Origin: Amorphochlora amoebiformis
Lineage: Eukaryota; Cercozoa; Chlorarachniophyceae
DNA: 64,000 nucleotides
Direction: 5' to 3'
Assembly: GCA_054601695.1 (NCBI GenBank)
Contig: BAAHQB010000090.1
Span: 62,001-126,000, forward strand
Shown here: piece by piece, positions 41,777 to 64,000 of the stretch
How positions within the stretch are numbered: position 1 is the first letter of the stretch
How the letters are laid out: each line of letters opens with the position of its first letter
The notes under the pieces: generated by a model
Seen by the model: only the letters and a program-made list of their open reading frames with translations
What the model was told of the DNA's origin: nothing
The model's database searches: none
Program-made: the position numbers and the translations under genes

Positions 41777-42236
41777 GCCCCGGCGTACTCTGAAGTCCTG
41801 CTAATTCGAAAATGCGTCAGGCATATTCTTGATGCATGCTCAATACTATGGTGAACAATTGGTCCAGATCTAATAGCCATGAATACAGACGGACGTATTT
41901 GCCTCTGGAGTGTAGCACATCCAGATATTGTGGAATGTGTTCAATACAATGAGTCGGTGGGTGGGAATGCTGCGACGATAAATCGCTCTTCCCAGCTCCG
42001 AGGCAGGCTTTGCGGATGGCTAAAACCCAAAAGTCAGCCTTATGGTCTCAATAACACACATTCGGGTGTCCCTGGCTCACCAGCGTGCAGAGTGTAGGGA
42101 GCAAGGCCAGGGCGGCCATTGTCACTCTGAGAAGTCACATATGATCGATGCGTCACAGGTAATTGTCACAGTTGGACTTGTTTTTGTGACCTGATGTCAC
42201 TCAGAGGCGTCACATGGCTCGATACACTCATAGGAA
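41777..42236. promoter_or_regulatory. Divergent intergenic region between PTRHD1-like and P4-ATPase genes
   Basis: This 460-bp repeat-poor spacer separates two start codons. Its right half holds seven GTCAC/GTGAC words (42121, 42134, 42152, 42165, 42186, 42196, 42209). Part of this is a direct repeat, TGTCACTCTGAGAAGTCACAT versus TGTCACTCAGAGGCGTCACAT. A plus-strand open stretch from 41879 looks non-coding: it shares no family resemblance and has no splice context. Confidence 0.5.
42121..42213. promoter_or_regulatory. GTCAC/GTGAC motif cluster upstream of the flippase start
   Basis: Seven copies in 93 bp, mostly in the GTCAC orientation, end 23 bp before the ATG at 42237. The OTU gene has five GTGAC copies at 8449-8507 directly before its ATG. 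A shared trans-acting factor is an inference. Confidence 0.45.
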
Positions 42237-63609
<21,373 letters not shown>

Positions 63610-63794
63610 GTTCCAAATATATGTGCATGTGTCCGTATATATGTATGCATGTGTATATTTATGTCCATGTCCATATAAATATCTGTATGTATGTGGATAG
63701 TGTAGTGTCAGGGAAGGCCTTGGACTGTGGGAATGAGACAATGTATTTACATGGATATATGTACATATAATTTTCATATTATATATCTATATAC

Positions 63795-63850
<56 letters not shown>

Positions 63851-63921
63851 TTCTTTATATATATGTATATATATAAACATACATAATATATATCTATAAA
63901 AATATATATATTTATATATAC

Positions 63922-63982
<61 letters not shown>

Positions 63983-64000
63983 AACACACACACGCACATA
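63610..64000. other. Intron at window end
   Basis: After the CAG/GTTCCA donor of exon 42 the sequence turns into (AT)n to the end of the window. The remaining CDC50 C-terminal exons are expected downstream. Nothing else is visible. Confidence 0.75.

Noticed and set aside
41683-41880. Minus-strand frame overlapping the PTRHD1 first exon
   Set aside because: It is a shifted frame over the same DNA. The PTRHD1 frame starts with ATG at 41776 and all five exons fit the family.
41879-42097. Plus-strand ATG frame upstream of the flippase as an extra first exon
   Set aside because: It ends in a stop without a convincing donor and the later ATG at 42237 already gives a correctly phased first exon. 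It remains possible as 5' UTR.

Overview
The window is eukaryotic nuclear DNA, almost certainly from a microbial alga with a complex (secondary-type) plastid. Most of the sequence is (AT)n, (ATGT)n and (CA)n simple repeat, and most of it lies inside introns. Genes are cut into short exons, usually 30-220 bp, with GT-AG introns that I could chain by reading frame and splice phase. TTAGGG-type telomeric repeats sit inside introns and a photosystem II assembly gene carries an ER signal peptide plus a transit-like region. I cannot name the lineage; photosynthetic stramenopile, haptophyte or chromerid-like algae all remain possible.

Layout: (1) 894-8163, minus, a coiled-coil-like protein of unknown function that includes a probable 12-bp microexon. 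(2) 8516-11432, plus, an OTUD5-like deubiquitinase with two N-terminal Tudor-knot/chromo-barrel-like repeats, several UIM-like helices and a UBA-like tail. (3) 11878-27592, minus, a GT60-type (Skp1 GlcNAc-transferase-like) glycosyltransferase with a signal peptide and a C-terminal membrane anchor; 22 exons over 15.7 kb encode about 537 residues, and telomeric repeats and two satellites lie in its introns. (4) 30030-35052, minus, a 316-residue protein with a paired CERC motif and a lysine/arginine-rich tail. (5) 35393-38221, plus, a LOW PSII ACCUMULATION 1/REP27-like (DUF3493) plastid protein, with a head-to-head telomeric repeat in its last intron. (6) 38343-38483, plus, a possible orphan first exon. 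(7) 40168-41776, minus, a complete five-exon PTRHD1-like peptidyl-tRNA hydrolase. (8) 42237-63609 and beyond, plus, a P4-ATPase lipid flippase whose frame runs without a break into a CDC50/LEM3 beta subunit. I read this as a single-chain flippase; at least 42 exons are in view and the 3' end lies outside the window.

Genes 1/2, 4/5 and 7/8 are divergent pairs sharing 340-460 bp of repeat-poor DNA. Clusters of a GTGAC/GTCAC motif lie just upstream of the start codons of genes 2 and 8. Gene 2 and gene 3 converge.

The main points of interest are the flippase alpha-beta fusion, the (AT)n colonisation of introns, the truncated copies of exon 3' ends beside those arrays, and telomeric repeats that start within a few bases of splice donors. 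All gene models are from sequence reading alone; exon borders rest on frame, phase and GT/AG agreement, not on transcripts.
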